The translations under genes were made by a program, and so were the position numbers. This document shows, piece after piece, positions 23,283 to 35,465 of a stretch of 64,000 nt of DNA. How positions within the stretch are numbered: position 1 is the stretch's first letter; each line of letters begins with the position of its first letter. A model generated the notes under the pieces. It ran no database searches and was not told where the DNA came from. It saw only the letters and a program-made list of their open reading frames with translations. This DNA comes from Carnegiea gigantea (taxonomy: Eukaryota; Streptophyta; Magnoliopsida; Caryophyllales; Cactaceae): positions 1,088,501 through 1,152,500 of the forward strand of contig JAKOGI010000003.1 in NCBI GenBank assembly GCA_029747015.1, in the 5' to 3' direction.

Positions 23283-24575
23283 AAAGATGTAATAGTTGTG
23301 AAATTTTGGTTGACTAATTATATGTGTTAGCTAGTATAATATTTTACTTAATTAATTATGTGGACTAGTTGATCTGGGAAATGTAATTTAAGTTAATTTG
23401 TGGTACTACTTGACATGTGCTTTTGAGTATGGCTAGTTGAACCAAATATTTCTACTCAGCATATAGGCCTTTGAATTTGACTTATCTCACTGTATTTTTT
23501 AATAACCAAACTTTGCTTCCTTATTAGTGAGTTAAAAACAAAACCTAAAAAGATGGGAACAGAAAAGAATAGACCAACAAAAGGGGGGAATTATCTTGGA
23601 ACCAAGCCACGCACAGGCATGTTCACAGAGAAAGGAAGGAAGAGAGAGACCAATGGGTGGAAGAGAAGCAGAAGAAGAAGAAAAAGGGAATAACAAAGGA
23701 GATAGACGAAGACGAAAGAGAAAGCAAGAGGAAGTAGAGGTGTGAAGATGGAGTAGGCAAAAAGAGGAGGAGAAGAAGTAGGAAGTAAGAATTCGCTCAA
23801 GCCATCCCAATTTCAACCAATTTCATCTCTAATACTAAGAATTTGAGATGGTAGTCTAATTGATCTTCATTCTTAAATCGGTAGTAATTTCGAACCAAAA
23901 TTGCTTTGTCGTTTGAAATTTTCAACGTATGCAGCTTGGTTAGGGTTAATAATGTGAAATTATAGGTTTTAACATGTGAAGGGCTTGGACAAAATTTGAG
24001 GTCGATGGTGGAATCGTTTGAGGTTGAGTTTGCGTCATTACAATGGGGGATGAATGGAATTTAGTTCTAGTAAGTAATTACGACTGCTGGTTATTAGTGT
24101 GTATTTTAGATCGCTTCCCCACTGCTCCATGTTTCACATGTGCTGAGTTTTGTTATTGTAGACATTAGCGGGAAAAAATGAACTTGGGTGTACAGAATCA
24201 ACTTAAGATAGTAGAAGACAAACAAGGCATTCAACTTATGCAATTGTTGTCGTCGTGCTACCGGACAGAATAGAAAAGGGTTGCATTTTGAGCAGACTAA
24301 TTCAACCTCGATCAATGAGCTGGTTAGTAAATAGAGTAACCGAATTCCATTTCCAGCCTCCCTTTGAATAATGATTCTTTATGGAATTGCTTTAAAAAAA
24401 GGGAGAAGAGAGTCAAGAATTTAACAGGGACCTGAATAAGCTGAATCTGAACCTAAACCAAATCTGAACTGTACCCGTTGCTGTATGCTTTTTCTATTTT
24501 GATGAGTGTCGGTCGTAGGTCACTGTGAACTGTTACGAAAACTAAACAAAACCTAAACGTTGTGTAGTTGGATGA

Positions 24576-27516
24576 TGTAACACCCCCCGCCCATAGAGGC
24601 AAGCGCATCACCACTATGGATGTTCAGCTAGAAACGCCTACAAGGCTCTGTGAGCTCCTTAACCTTAATTAACTTATTAGACGACAAGCGCAGTGGGAGC
24701 CTTAACTAGAATTTGGTCAAAGTTGATAAGGTAGCATTTTACACATACTTAACCTATGTCTATAACATTCGTGCATACGTGTGACAAAATACGTCTATGC
24801 GTGCATTCACTGAACATAATCTGTATCATGGGCTTATAATAAGGCTTGCATTCCCAACTTAGTTCTCCAAAAGTATTTAATGACTTTCAAAAACCAGAAA
24901 AATAATAACGTTATGTGCTCCCCGAACCCAATGAATAGCCCTTATCTTCCACATTATTACACTTGCACATTATCCAGTTAACGCATAATCACATAGTACA
25001 CATAGCACCGTGAATCAGTACATTAGCACATGGCATATGAAAGGCGATGTAAGAACATTTTCATGCTTCAAAGAGGGACTCATATCTTTCATATCTATCA
25101 GGCTCATGAACTTCACAAAACACATACATACATATATATCATGAGTCGGGTAATTAGACTAACTTAGTTATATCTGTCACATACCACATACGATTCAAAG
25201 ACTCACGTTTATACTGGAGTCCCTAAACAAACTCTACTGCTAGTCTATTCGCTAAACTAACTATAATTGTCCTATAGACTAATGCTAGTTATATCTTTTG
25301 AACTCCTGGTCCTCACTGGAGTCCAAAAGAAATCAAAGTGTGCTAAGTCGGACAAATTGCACACCGCTAACCAAAATTGCAACACACAAGAGCCTCTTCC
25401 TTCTAAGGTTCCACATATTTGGTAAAGACACACAATCTATTTCTTTAGACATACTTATCAATTATTCATATACCTAAATTCAATCACAATGTCATCTACG
25501 TCTTGAATGATCTTCCAAAATTCAATTTCAAGCCAAAATCCAAATCTATAATATGTCATATATTCTTAGATTATCCAAAGTTCTTTAGTTTAGAGAAATC
25601 AACTCATGACCCACACAAAGAACAATCACACATAAGGTTGACAAACATGTCCTGGTGGACCAACTACAACTTATTCATATGGTGCTAACCACTAGTGGAT
25701 CAACTATAACTCATTTATATGGTACTGACCAAACATCTTTAATCTAAGGGATGCGAACTACCCACAAAATATAAATCATGGAGTAACATTCATATCCCAG
25801 TAAGTTTATGTCAAAACCTTTATTACCCAGCAGAGACGAGCATGGCTAACATAATACATAAAGCTAACATTCATATCACATAGAATTGGTCATAACATCT
25901 CCCACTAGATGATCTATACATAACCATAGCCACTACTATAACCACAGCCCTATAATGCAACATAATAGGCCTAGGTAAGACACAAAGCTCTTTTCCCATA
26001 AAAACATAATTTAATGAGATCATATAGTTTATATTATCATACTATTATTTTCCAAAGAAGTTTATATCAATAATATACATAAAAAACCTCGTCAAATCAA
26101 TAAATAATTCCACCTAAAATAATTTCACAAATTTTCAATGCATCATAAAAATATCTTGCTATTTTGAATGTTCAAAATCATCACCTATGTGGTCAATCTA
26201 CAACTTATGCATTCAAACATCCCACAATTATATTAAACAGGAAATTTCACTCAAAATTCATAATTCAAAGAATACACATTCAAAATTCACAAGTTTTTGC
26301 AGGACATTGCCTAATAATATAGATAATCTATAGTATGATTTTCGGAATCTTTCTCCAAGTTAATAATTCCCAAAAGCTCAAATAGTAGGCAAAATTATTG
26401 AAAATATGAAAATTAAACTTAAAATTTCATAAATCATATAATACAAAACCAAAATTCACAAAAAAATATAGGAAACTACCAAATATTATGAAAATTCTAC
26501 CGTAAAATTTCATAGTTTTTATTGAAGCAAGTAATTCACAAAAACTAACACAATGGCAGAAATTATGCACTAAACAATGCAGTTTTAATTAAAAAAAAAT
26601 TCATAATTTATACAACATACCTTCAAAATTCATCAAAATTAGCAAAATTTTCCAAATATTATACATGACCTACATTAAAATTTTTAAAATTTTGGGCAAG
26701 CCAATAATTCCTAGAAATTCAAACAACGGGTGAAATTGCTAAAAATCCCAAAAAAAATCCTTTTTTTCCCAACATGAATTATGTTAAACCACATATTGAA
26801 ACAAAGCATTCGCAATTCGGAACATACAAGATTAAATTTGCAACACAACCTTCAAAACATTATCCATATAATCTAATAATCATAAATAACCATGGAATTT
26901 CTAGTGGTGGGATTCTAGCAAATGAGATTAAGCTTCTAATCTATTAAACCCTAAAACATCAAGTTCATGGCTTCAACCATCAATTATTTTATCTAATTCA
27001 AGTATAAACCATGCGATTAATCTTTTTCTAATACATTTTAGACTTAGAAAAAAGTATAAATTACATACATATTATTCTTCAAACCATGCTCAGTTCTTCT
27101 TCTTCTTCTCCTCCTCCTCCTCCTCCTCTTGCTTCTTCTTCTCTTCCTTTTTCTTCCTTTCTCTTGATGTACGTTGTGTGAGTGTGAGTGTGTGTGTGTG
27201 TGATGATTTTGGGGGGAAAAAGAAAGAAAATCGAACTCCCCCCTTCCTTTCTTTTGATCGGGGGGGGAAAAAAACTTTCCTACCCTTTTCTTTTTTTGTT
27301 TTTTTTGGTGGCCTAAATAAGTGAATATCCACTTTTCTCTTTCCCCCTTTTCTCTTTTTCTTTTTGTTTTTTAGGGGAAAAAATCTAATTATTCCCCAAA
27401 CACAATAACGCTAACTTAGAATACACGTGTGTCTAAAATAAAATATGTAAAATAACACACAAATCACACATTTACATATAAATCAAAGGTAATAACCAAA
27501 ATTTTGTGGTGTTGCA
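24576..27516 (+). mobile_element. Nested 2.9-kb solo LTR of a chromovirus-like Gypsy element
   Basis: It begins TGTAACACCCCCCGCCC and ends GGTGTTGCA, the typical start and end of plant Gypsy (Tekay/Del-like) LTRs. The motif AAGCGCAGTGGGAGCC near the start is also usual for them. Flanks GATGA (24571-24575) and TATGA (27517-27521) are a 5-bp target duplication with one change. The 3' LTR of the host element has the empty site (TTGGATGACTTAT near 32858). There is no internal domain, so it is a solo LTR left by LTR-LTR recombination. Near its 3' end, 27090-27310 carries CTT/CTC, GT and G-run simple repeats. Confidence 0.83.
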
Positions 27517-29200
27517 TATGACATGCATAAGTTGTTTGAAAAAAATAAAATAAAATTTGGAACTTAAAGGAATTAAGAGTAAACCAGATCTTCACCAAAC
27601 TAATCCTAAGTTTAATGGAACCTAAGAAAAACTTGAACTTGAACTGAAGTGGCTGAAAATCTAAACATGAACCTAATATGAAGCTTGAAGGGAACTTAAA
27701 CCTGAACTAAATTATTGAGAAATTGAACAGGACCTGAACCTAAACTTGAACCTATCTACATCTTGAAGATGTTCCATGTACTTTAGCGTTCTCTATGCAT
27801 TGTTGAAAAATCAAAAGGGACTTAGGGAACCTGATCAGAACCTGAACCTAAAACATAAATCAAATTTGAATTGAACTTGACTCAAACTAAAGGAAACTGA
27901 AAAAACCTAATTGGAACTGGCAAATTGTTCTAGGTGCGGATGTGTGTAATTATTTGCTGTTAAGATCAAGCGTGACTTGTGTGAACGTTTTCTTAAATTA
28001 GGATTTAGGTGTCAAGTGATACAAGTTTTTGGATTTGAAATGATTGTTTGAAATATATAGGATTTGAACCAAGTTAGAAATCTATTGTTTGACAAAAGTA
28101 TTGCTTCGCTTTATCCCAGACAAGTAGTAGTTAAAATGTTTTGTGTAGTGTGAAATTTGACTAAATTTATCGGCTTGACATACCAGTTGGCTTTGTTTAT
28201 GTAAAACCAATTCATTGGTTAGTAGGTTTGAATTTAGACTTTGAATCTAAAAGTGCTATGCTAACTAATTAAGGTTTGAAAGCAATTTATAAACTGTGAA
28301 AATGGTTGTTTTACCTAAACTTAATAATGTGTGATTATGCAAATTTGTTTCGTGAAAATGGCAGTTTTGAAAGGAAATTTTTATTAGGTGTGGTGTTTCT
28401 TTAGGCCCTCTTAATGGACTTGTGTAATCTTAAAAGTGTGGTCTTGAAAGATGTTACATGGCTGGGAAGTCTAAGTACTCGAGACTCCTAATGTATTCAT
28501 GAGTTCCTAATTAACATAAGCAATCTAAGTTAATGGTTTAGTGCTAACCAGGGGTCCGGTCTTGTGGTCAGGTCACAAGATACCGTGCGGTCTAGCATTC
28601 CTAATTAGCATGTGTGGTCGAAGTTAACGAATCTCCTCCTTGACTTTTGTAATTCCCGAGAATTTAAATGTCAATCGGATTGCGGTCACCCGAATGTAGA
28701 GGGCACTAGTGTCTATATTCACTTTAATGCCCTAAGAGGGTTTTTTGCTCAAGAGATCAGCTTAGCAAAGGGATTGATTCTAAACAGATGTGAGTAACAT
28801 GGGTCGTTGTAATGGCTATAGAGCATCTTTTCTAAAATTTGTTTTACATTGAGATTTTGGAGTCTCTTTTGGAAACAAAAAATAGCTTCCGGCCAGTTGA
28901 GTTGTAAGGTTTGTTCTCCACTATTAAAGTACTAAAATAATCTTTTTGACAAAAAAAGCAATAAAATAATCTTTGAATGCTATTATAGGTACTTAATATT
29001 TGCAAAAGTTTGGGTTTTTTTGAATGTCGGTTACCCACTTACCCACTAAGCGCGTAGTTTGTTACTCACGCCTTTCTCTTTTCCCCTTTTCCCAAGTTTA
29101 GAGTAAGTCCGAATGTAGTGTAAAGCCTTCGTTTGCCACTATTTGGATAGAAAGTCTCTTTTTGGACACATGTACTAAAGGCCTATTTGTTAGAAGCATA
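27517..29200 (+). other. LTR sequence rich in GAACCTGAAC-type words
   Basis: This is the body of the 5' LTR after the nested insertion. Until about 27920 it contains many degenerate 6-7-bp words such as AACCTGAACC, CTTGAACTTGAACTG and AACCTAAAC. The same pattern is found at 32690-33230 in the 3' LTR. No coding frame persists. Confidence 0.6.
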
Positions 29201-29500
29201 TTGGCGGAGAAGTTAACGGGTTGGAGTAAGTTTAAGATATTAGAACAAATTTGAGCAAATTTGACTAGCAGAAAGCAAGTTTGCTTAGGTTTAAGCATGT
29301 TGGAGCATGTTTGAGCATATTAGAGTACATTTGACTAGCATTTATCACATTAGAGTAGCTTGAAAGCAGATTTGTGAGTAGGATAGAGCGGATTGGAGGA
29401 TATTTGACTAGCAGTAAGTAGAATTAAGCAAGTTGAAGCAGATTTGACTAACAATTAGCACGTTTGAGCAGGTTAGAGCATGTAGTAGGTTCAACATGCT
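29200..29500 (+). repeat. Minisatellite-like array present in only one LTR
   Basis: The words TTTGACTAGCA, TTTGAGCA and TTAGAGCA or TTGGAGCA recur about every 30-60 bp, with TTTGACTA at about 29259, 29327, 29404 and 29445. The corresponding place in the 3' LTR (about 34520) lacks the block. Confidence 0.65.
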
Positions 29501-30446
29501 TATAATAAATAGGCTTTAAGTAGATGTTTGAAAGCCGTTGCACTTTATATAGCTTGTGTACATGAATAAGACATGTGGTAAAACAAGTATGCATGTGAAA
29601 TGACTTTAGTGGCATGGTCTAGCTTGATTCTTTTACCCTAGTTTGACTACTTTCCCCCAACCCTAGTTACATTCATACAGGTTGCATGTGACTGCTCTCG
29701 ACTTGAGCATCCGTGCGTGTGACTCGTGAGAAGGGAGAATTATACTTGCCTTAGCTTAGTAAAGTTCATTAGGTGACCTATTATTAATTGAATTAGTATG
29801 TTTTTTAGCAAGGATGAGTTCACTTAGTGACATGTGGGCCTCAGCTGGAAATTAAAAAAAAGAAATATTATGCCATTTTTATGGTTAGGGCTAATGTAAT
29901 GCAAACTAACACCCATAGATATTAAACTCCTTGTCCAAATCTTACGACTTTACAATCCAAAAATCCTCCACTAATCCAACTGTTAGTAGAATCTTAAAAT
30001 TATTAGGCTCTTACGATCATAATCGAGTTCAAGGATGTAGGATAGAATTAAAATTCGATTCTACGATCCTTTGCTCTGATCCACGATCTTAAATGAACTT
30101 CGCCAAATCCTTGTACTTAATTATAATGGAGAAATTATTCTTAATATATATAGTTTGCATCAAAATTGCCCATGAAATGTAGTTAAATTGAATTTTACAA
30201 TCTTGGTGAATGTTTATTAAGATATTTGTCCTCACAGAGATAATTTTTCCTATTTCAAACAAATATTAGAATCTTACGATCCTTAATCCGATTATATGAA
30301 TCCGATTTTAAGGACCTCCATCGATTCTAACTAGGATCCTGATTGTAACAATGTTATCGACGCCTTAACTAGCTAGGGATGCAATACTTCTATTTGGGGA
30401 TAAGGGTGTTGCATTTAGTGGCATCAAAGTCATATACATCAGTAGA

Positions 30447-30997
30447 GATGGCAGTGGGTCCTGGATCCGATCCAGACTTATTAGACCCAACCCAACTTAG
30501 AGGGTATATGTCCAATTAAATAAGATATGAGAAGTCTTAACTGGGTCTAAGTCCAAGAGGTGTGGATCGGGTCTAGGTCTGGGTTTAGGTATAAGAAATT
30601 CATATCTAGACACGACCCAATCGAAAACTCGTTTGAGACCTATTAATTTTTTTTAAAATGTGGCAAAGTCAATTAACTAAAGTAACTAGAAACCAATAAA
30701 TCCTAACGTCACTTTGCTTCCTACTGATCATAAAAGAAAAACTGTTTTGTTAAGTTTGTTTAAATTTTGATTGACTTTACCTTTGTGGTTTTTATTAAAA
30801 TATTACTTTTGGTATGTAAGACATAAGTAAGAATACCTAGTTATAAATTATTTGTCTAGGACTTATGGACTTGTCATACCCACACAGTTTAGGTACATGT
30901 CCCATCTTTTTAGACCCAACGAGTCTAAGGCGGGTCTAGGTCTAGATCGAGAAAGATTAAATGGGTCCGAGTTCAAGGCCTAATCCATTGCCATCCC
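30447..30997. mobile_element. Possible hAT-like non-autonomous element inside the retrotransposon
   Basis: The ends GATGGCAGTGG and, reversed, GATGGCAATGG form a short inverted repeat. The interior is rich in GGGTCTAGGTCT and GACCCAACC words. It lies between the primer site and gag remnant. No clear 8-bp target duplication was found, so the call is tentative. Confidence 0.4.
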
Positions 30998-31428
30998 ATG
31001 TAGCATGCATTGTTTTGTGGTACTTGACTAATGGTAAATGTGTCTGATACACTTGTTTTCTACTTATGTTGTAATAGTTTCAATTAATGGGTGTGCATCT
31101 ATAGTTCCTAGCAAACGACTAAAATGATACGTAGGTGTCTCTGGTGACTCTAAGTCACAGGTCATGTGATTAAGTAGGTCACACCTAAGCTACCTATGTA
31201 CATGATAAATGTTTTGCACTGCTTGTGCTTCTTCAATAATATTATGTTGCGAATGTATGTTACGTGCAGTGTTTGGATGGAGTTAGTTGTAGCAACGTTA
31301 ACTTCTAATCTTGAACTAGAATTAAGAGACACCTATATGTGTTCATGTGCGCATAAATAAATGTCATGTTGTACTAATAATCATCCACCGCCTCATCTTC
31401 CACCCCACTTGAATTAACTGCAATAGAG

Positions 31429-32260
31429 ATGATTTGTAAGTTCAATAAGATGAAGTCACCAAAATTTAAGAGAGATTCGGATCCACTTATATATGAGGAA
31501 TGGTTAAGAAGGATAGAGGGCTTGTTTGAGGTTATGAAATGCTCTGGGAGGTTTAAGGTACAATCAGCTACCTATCAGTTTAAGAAGAAGAAGTGGGGTA
31601 TTGCAAAACCTAACGAAGATGAAGCCCCATTGACTTGGGTATGACTCAAGGCCTTAATGGATACTAAGTATTATCCTAAGGATATGAAGTGTGCCAAAGA
31701 ATAAGAGTCTCTCACGCTTAAGTACAAAAAAACCATGAGTCTGATGGCATATGCACCTAAGTTTAACGAACTCAATCGCCTTTCTCTAGTTCTTGTAGCT
31801 ACCGATGAAATGAGCATGGATCACTTTGAACATGTTCTAAGGGGAGCATTAAAACAATGGTAGCAGGACACTTATGCCAATTTCCAAGAAATGTGCCAAA
31901 AGGTAATTCAAATAGTTAGAATAATTCATGAAAATAAGACGGAGGAGAAAAGGTAAAGTCACCAAGAGGAACCTTGAGGTAAGAGGCTCTAATGCTAAAA
32001 AATCTAACTCTGGCAAAGAACAAAGCATGGGAAAGCAACCAATAGAGAATCAAGGAAAGAAATTCTATCATAAATGCTTCACCATCATGTTAGGCCTTGT
32101 AAGGGTTCAGGTGCTGTGAATATGGAGATCAGGTGGCCAATTAACCTAAAGCTGTGTGGAGTAATAGAATCAACACCCAGGAATATGGATTTTGGCCTCC
32201 ACCTCTTGATCAACAAGATCATACTTCTGTTGGTGACAAAAGGGAGGACAAGAAACCACA
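31429..32260 (+). pseudogene. Gypsy gag remnant
   Basis: The first 71 codons from 31429 resemble the Gypsy gag core (SPKFKRDSDPLIYEEWLRRIE). Broken continuation follows: LKALMDTKYYPKDMK, then YKKTMSLMAYAPKFNELNR and SMDHFEHVLRGALKQW. Near 32040-32100 the cysteine/histidine-bearing end is degenerate. Stops occur at about 31642, 31702 and 31861, with frameshifts. No pol domain follows before the 3' LTR. Confidence 0.75.
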
Positions 32261-32429
32261 GGTAAGTGATAAGTCTGTTACATACGTAGACATGAGGGAG
32301 AAAACCCCAATGTTGGAGTATCAGCTACTGTATTTGATAAAACTCTTCAAACCTATGTCTTATTTAATCTAGACTCTGCTTGTTCTTTGTGAATTTCGAT
32401 GACAAAGTTCTTTTGGGGGGGGGGGGGAG

Positions 32430-34973
32430 TGTAATTGTTGTGAAATTTACTCGACTAATAAGACGTGTTAGTCTAATAGTTTACCTAGTTAGTTATGCAG
32501 ACTAGTTGATTAGGAAATGCAATTTAAGTTAATTGGTGGTACTTCTTGACATGTGCTTTTTAATTGCGACTATTAGGGCCAAGTAGTTCTATTTAACATG
32601 TAGACCATTGGATTTTACTTGTCTCTCGTTATTTCTCAATAATCAAGTACTTAGCTTCCTTATTAGTGAGTTATTAAAAAAAAAAAAGAATCTGAACTGA
32701 GATAAATCTGAACCTAAACCAAACTTGAACTACTCCTGTTGCTGTCCGTTTTTTCCATGTTGGTGAGTGTTGGTTGTTCATTGTTGTAAATTGTGAAAAA
32801 AATTGAATATAACTTGAATGCGAACTGAATGACATCTACAAGATATTCCATGAACTTGGATGACTTATATGAGTTGCCTGGGGAAAAAAAAAATTGGAGC
32901 TAAAAGAAATGAAGGGGAAACCAAGCCTGCACTTGAACTGAACTTAAGCTGAATGGAACCTGACCAAGACTTGAAACCTGAACAAAAGTAGCTAAAAAGC
33001 TAAACATGAACTGAGTTGAAGCTTGAAGGAAACCTAAACCTAAACTGAATTGTTAAGAAATTTAATAGGACATGAACCTGAACCCATTAGCATCTTGAAT
33101 ATGTTCTGTGTACTTGGGCGTTCTCTATGTGTTGTTAAGAAATCAGAAGGAACTGAGGGAACCTTAACAAAACCTACACTTAAAACCTGAATAAAACTTG
33201 AATTGAACTTGACCTAAATTGAAAGGAACTTAAGAATGCTGATTGGAACTTGCAAGTTATTCTTGGTGCGAGTGCGTGTAGTTCTTTGCCGTTAAGATCA
33301 AGTGTGATTTGTGTAGATGTTTTCTTGACATTAGGATTTAGTGTGAAATGATCCAAGTGTTTGGATTTGAAATGATTGTTTGAAATAGATAAGATCTAAA
33401 TCAAGTTCGAAATCTCTTGTGTGACAAAGTATTGTCTCGATTTATCCCAAACAAGTTGTGATCAAAATGTTTTGCATGTTGTGAATTTTGACTAAATTTG
33501 TAGGCTTTACACATCAATTGGCTTTGTTTGTGTAAAAGCGATTTATTGGTTAATATGCTTGAATTTAGACTTTGAATCCAAAATTTCTATGGTAACTAAT
33601 TAATCTTTGAAAACAATTTGCAAACGATAAGAGTTGCTATTTCACCGAAATAAATAGTCTGTGATTATGCGAAGTTGTTACAGGAAAACAAGACTTTTGA
33701 AGGGAAAATTTTATGAAGCGTGGTGCCTTTTTCAGCCCTCTTAATTGACTTGTGTGGTCTTGAAATATTTTGCAGGGCTGGGAAGTCTAACACCGGAGGA
33801 CTCTTGACGTGTTCATGAGTTTCTAAGTAATCTATGCAATCTAGGTTAATTGTCTAGTGCTAATCGGATGCCGAGGTCAAGCTGCAGGATAGTGTGGTCC
33901 GAGATTCCTAATTAACCTATGTGTTCTAGTTTAATATAGCTCCTCCTTGACTTTAATAATTCCTGGGAATCTAGATGTCAACTGAGGTGCGATCACTTGG
34001 ATGTAGAGGGCAATAATATTTAGATGCAGTCTGATGACCTAAAAGTGTTCTTTACTGAAGGAACATGTTTAGCAGAGGGGTTCATTCTAAACTGATGTTA
34101 GTAAAACGGGTTGTGTTTAAAGTGGTTTTGGTTAACCAAGAACTGCCTTTCGGGTTTGCGTGGCTTGAAATTGGCAATAGGTGAGCTATTATGCCGGTTA
34201 CAGAGCATCTTTCTTAAAATTGTTTTACATTGAGATTTTAGGGGGGTTTTTATTGTTATTTTTTTCAAAAACAAAGGTTGCTTCAAGTCAGTTGTAAGTT
34301 CGTTCTACTGTTAAAGTAACTAGATAATCTTCAAATGCTATTATAGGTGCTTAATACTTGGAAAGGTTTTGGTTTTTGAACGTCAGTTACCTTACCCACT
34401 GAGCGCGTAGTTTGTTCATCATATTTTCTTTTTCCTTTTTCCCATATCCAAAGTAAGTCTGATGGCAACGTGAAGTCTTTGTTTGCCACTTTTTGGGTTG
34501 AGAGTCTTCTTTTGACACTTGTACTAAGCGGATGTCTATAGTGATTGTACTTGATGTAATTTGTGCACATACATAAGACATGTGGTAAGACAAACATGTA
34601 TGTGAAAGGACTTTAGTGACGCGATCTAGCTTGACTCTTTGACCTTGGTTTGACTACTTTTTCCAACCCCGTTTACATTGTACAGGTTTAAGGTAATGAC
34701 TCTTTGTTTGACCCTCCAGGTGTGTGACCCATGAGGAGGGAGCATTATACGTACTTTAGCTTAGTAAAGTTGAGCAGGTGACATGTTCTTAATTATATTA
34801 TTATGCATTTTAGCAAAGAAAGGTTCACTTGGTGTCACATGAGTCAAAATTGAAAAAAAAAAAATATTATGCCATTTTTAGAGTCAGAGCTAATATAATG
34901 CAAACTAATCTTGGAGGCTTTTTGTGAGCGTCCTGATGATGTAATACTCTTATATGGCGATAAGGGTATTATA
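32430..34973 (+). repeat. 3' LTR of the Gypsy-like element
   Basis: The 2,544-bp LTR starts directly after a polypurine tract. It matches the 5' LTR from the TGTAAT start through the GAACCTGAAC-rich part to GATAAGGG near the end. It appears uninterrupted, and so shows the empty site for the solo LTR in its sister copy. Confidence 0.85.
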
Positions 34974-34991
34974 TTTTATAAAAAGAGAGGA

Positions 34992-35465
34992 TATAAATAA
35001 GAGATGAGGTCTAGAAAAGGTTGAAAAAAAGGATGACGTATGCAATAACCCGATGTATAAACCTACAACAAACCTAGTGCGAGCATATAATTTGTGTCCA
35101 CACATCCACATAACTTGAATTGAAATAAAATGAAAAAAACACACAACAACCAAAAGACCAAAAAGTACGAAAGTTTCCTGCATCTGCCAGTTCTTCATCG
35201 AGTCTAGTCAGGTAATTTCAACCTACTAGGGCTTCTTCTCTTACTTCTTTCTATTGTAGACGAGAAATGTTGGCGAATGCTCTCCGTCAGATGCTCGACC
35301 GATTTAGCCCTTGCCGTTAGAGCGATGCTTGTCACTCTGCTGAGCGGCCAATCCATCGCATAGATCTCCAATCAATCCATCTTCTCTTCATTTCAAGCTT
35401 TCAGAACATCGTCTTGATCTTGGTTCGGCGCGAATTCTAACAGGCTTCCTCCGAAACCCTACAAA
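34992..35465 (+). promoter_or_regulatory. Core promoter and 5' leader of the PWI/RS gene
   Basis: TATAAATA at 34992-34999 lies 19 bp beyond the retrotransposon LTR end and about 470 bp before the ATG. A second candidate, TTTATAAAAAG, begins at about 34976. The leader includes CT-rich text and may contain an intron. The assignment is by motif and position only. Confidence 0.45.

Larger units (their letters stand above)
23288..30413 (+). repeat. 5' LTR, enlarged by nested insertions
   Basis: It aligns in order with the 2.5-kb 3' LTR at 32430-34973. It carries extra blocks: about 23540-24430 (purine-rich, ~890 bp), the solo LTR 24576-27516, a minisatellite at about 29200-29500, and about 29912-30360. 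The last two and the first could instead be deletions from the 3' copy; only the solo LTR has proven insertion marks. Confidence 0.8.
23288..34973 (+). mobile_element. Gypsy-like LTR retrotransposon, gag remnant only, with nested insertions
   Basis: Two LTRs in the same orientation start TGTAATAGTTGTGAAATTT (23288) and TGTAATTGTTGTGAAATTT (32430). They end GATAAGGGTGTTGCA (30413) and GATAAGGGTATTATA (34973). Just after the first is TGGCATCAAAG (30419-30429), like a tRNA-Met primer site. Just before the second is a polypurine tract with a G run (about 32415-32429). The internal part is only about 2 kb and holds broken gag, with no protease, reverse transcriptase or integrase seen. A matching 5-bp target duplication was not found (AAAGA left, TTTTA right). 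The element is dead and non-autonomous. Confidence 0.85.

Noticed and set aside
23532..23816. Serine/leucine/phenylalanine-rich minus-strand frames in the 5' LTR
   Set aside because: Antisense of a purine-rich GAAGAAG tract; low-complexity translation, no family.
27090..27332. Lysine/glutamate-rich minus-strand frame within the solo LTR
   Set aside because: Translation of CTT/CTC simple repeats and a GT microsatellite; not a gene.
30419..30429. Considered as part of a tRNA gene because of its tRNA-complementary text
   Set aside because: It is a short primer-binding site directly after an LTR, with no cloverleaf around it.
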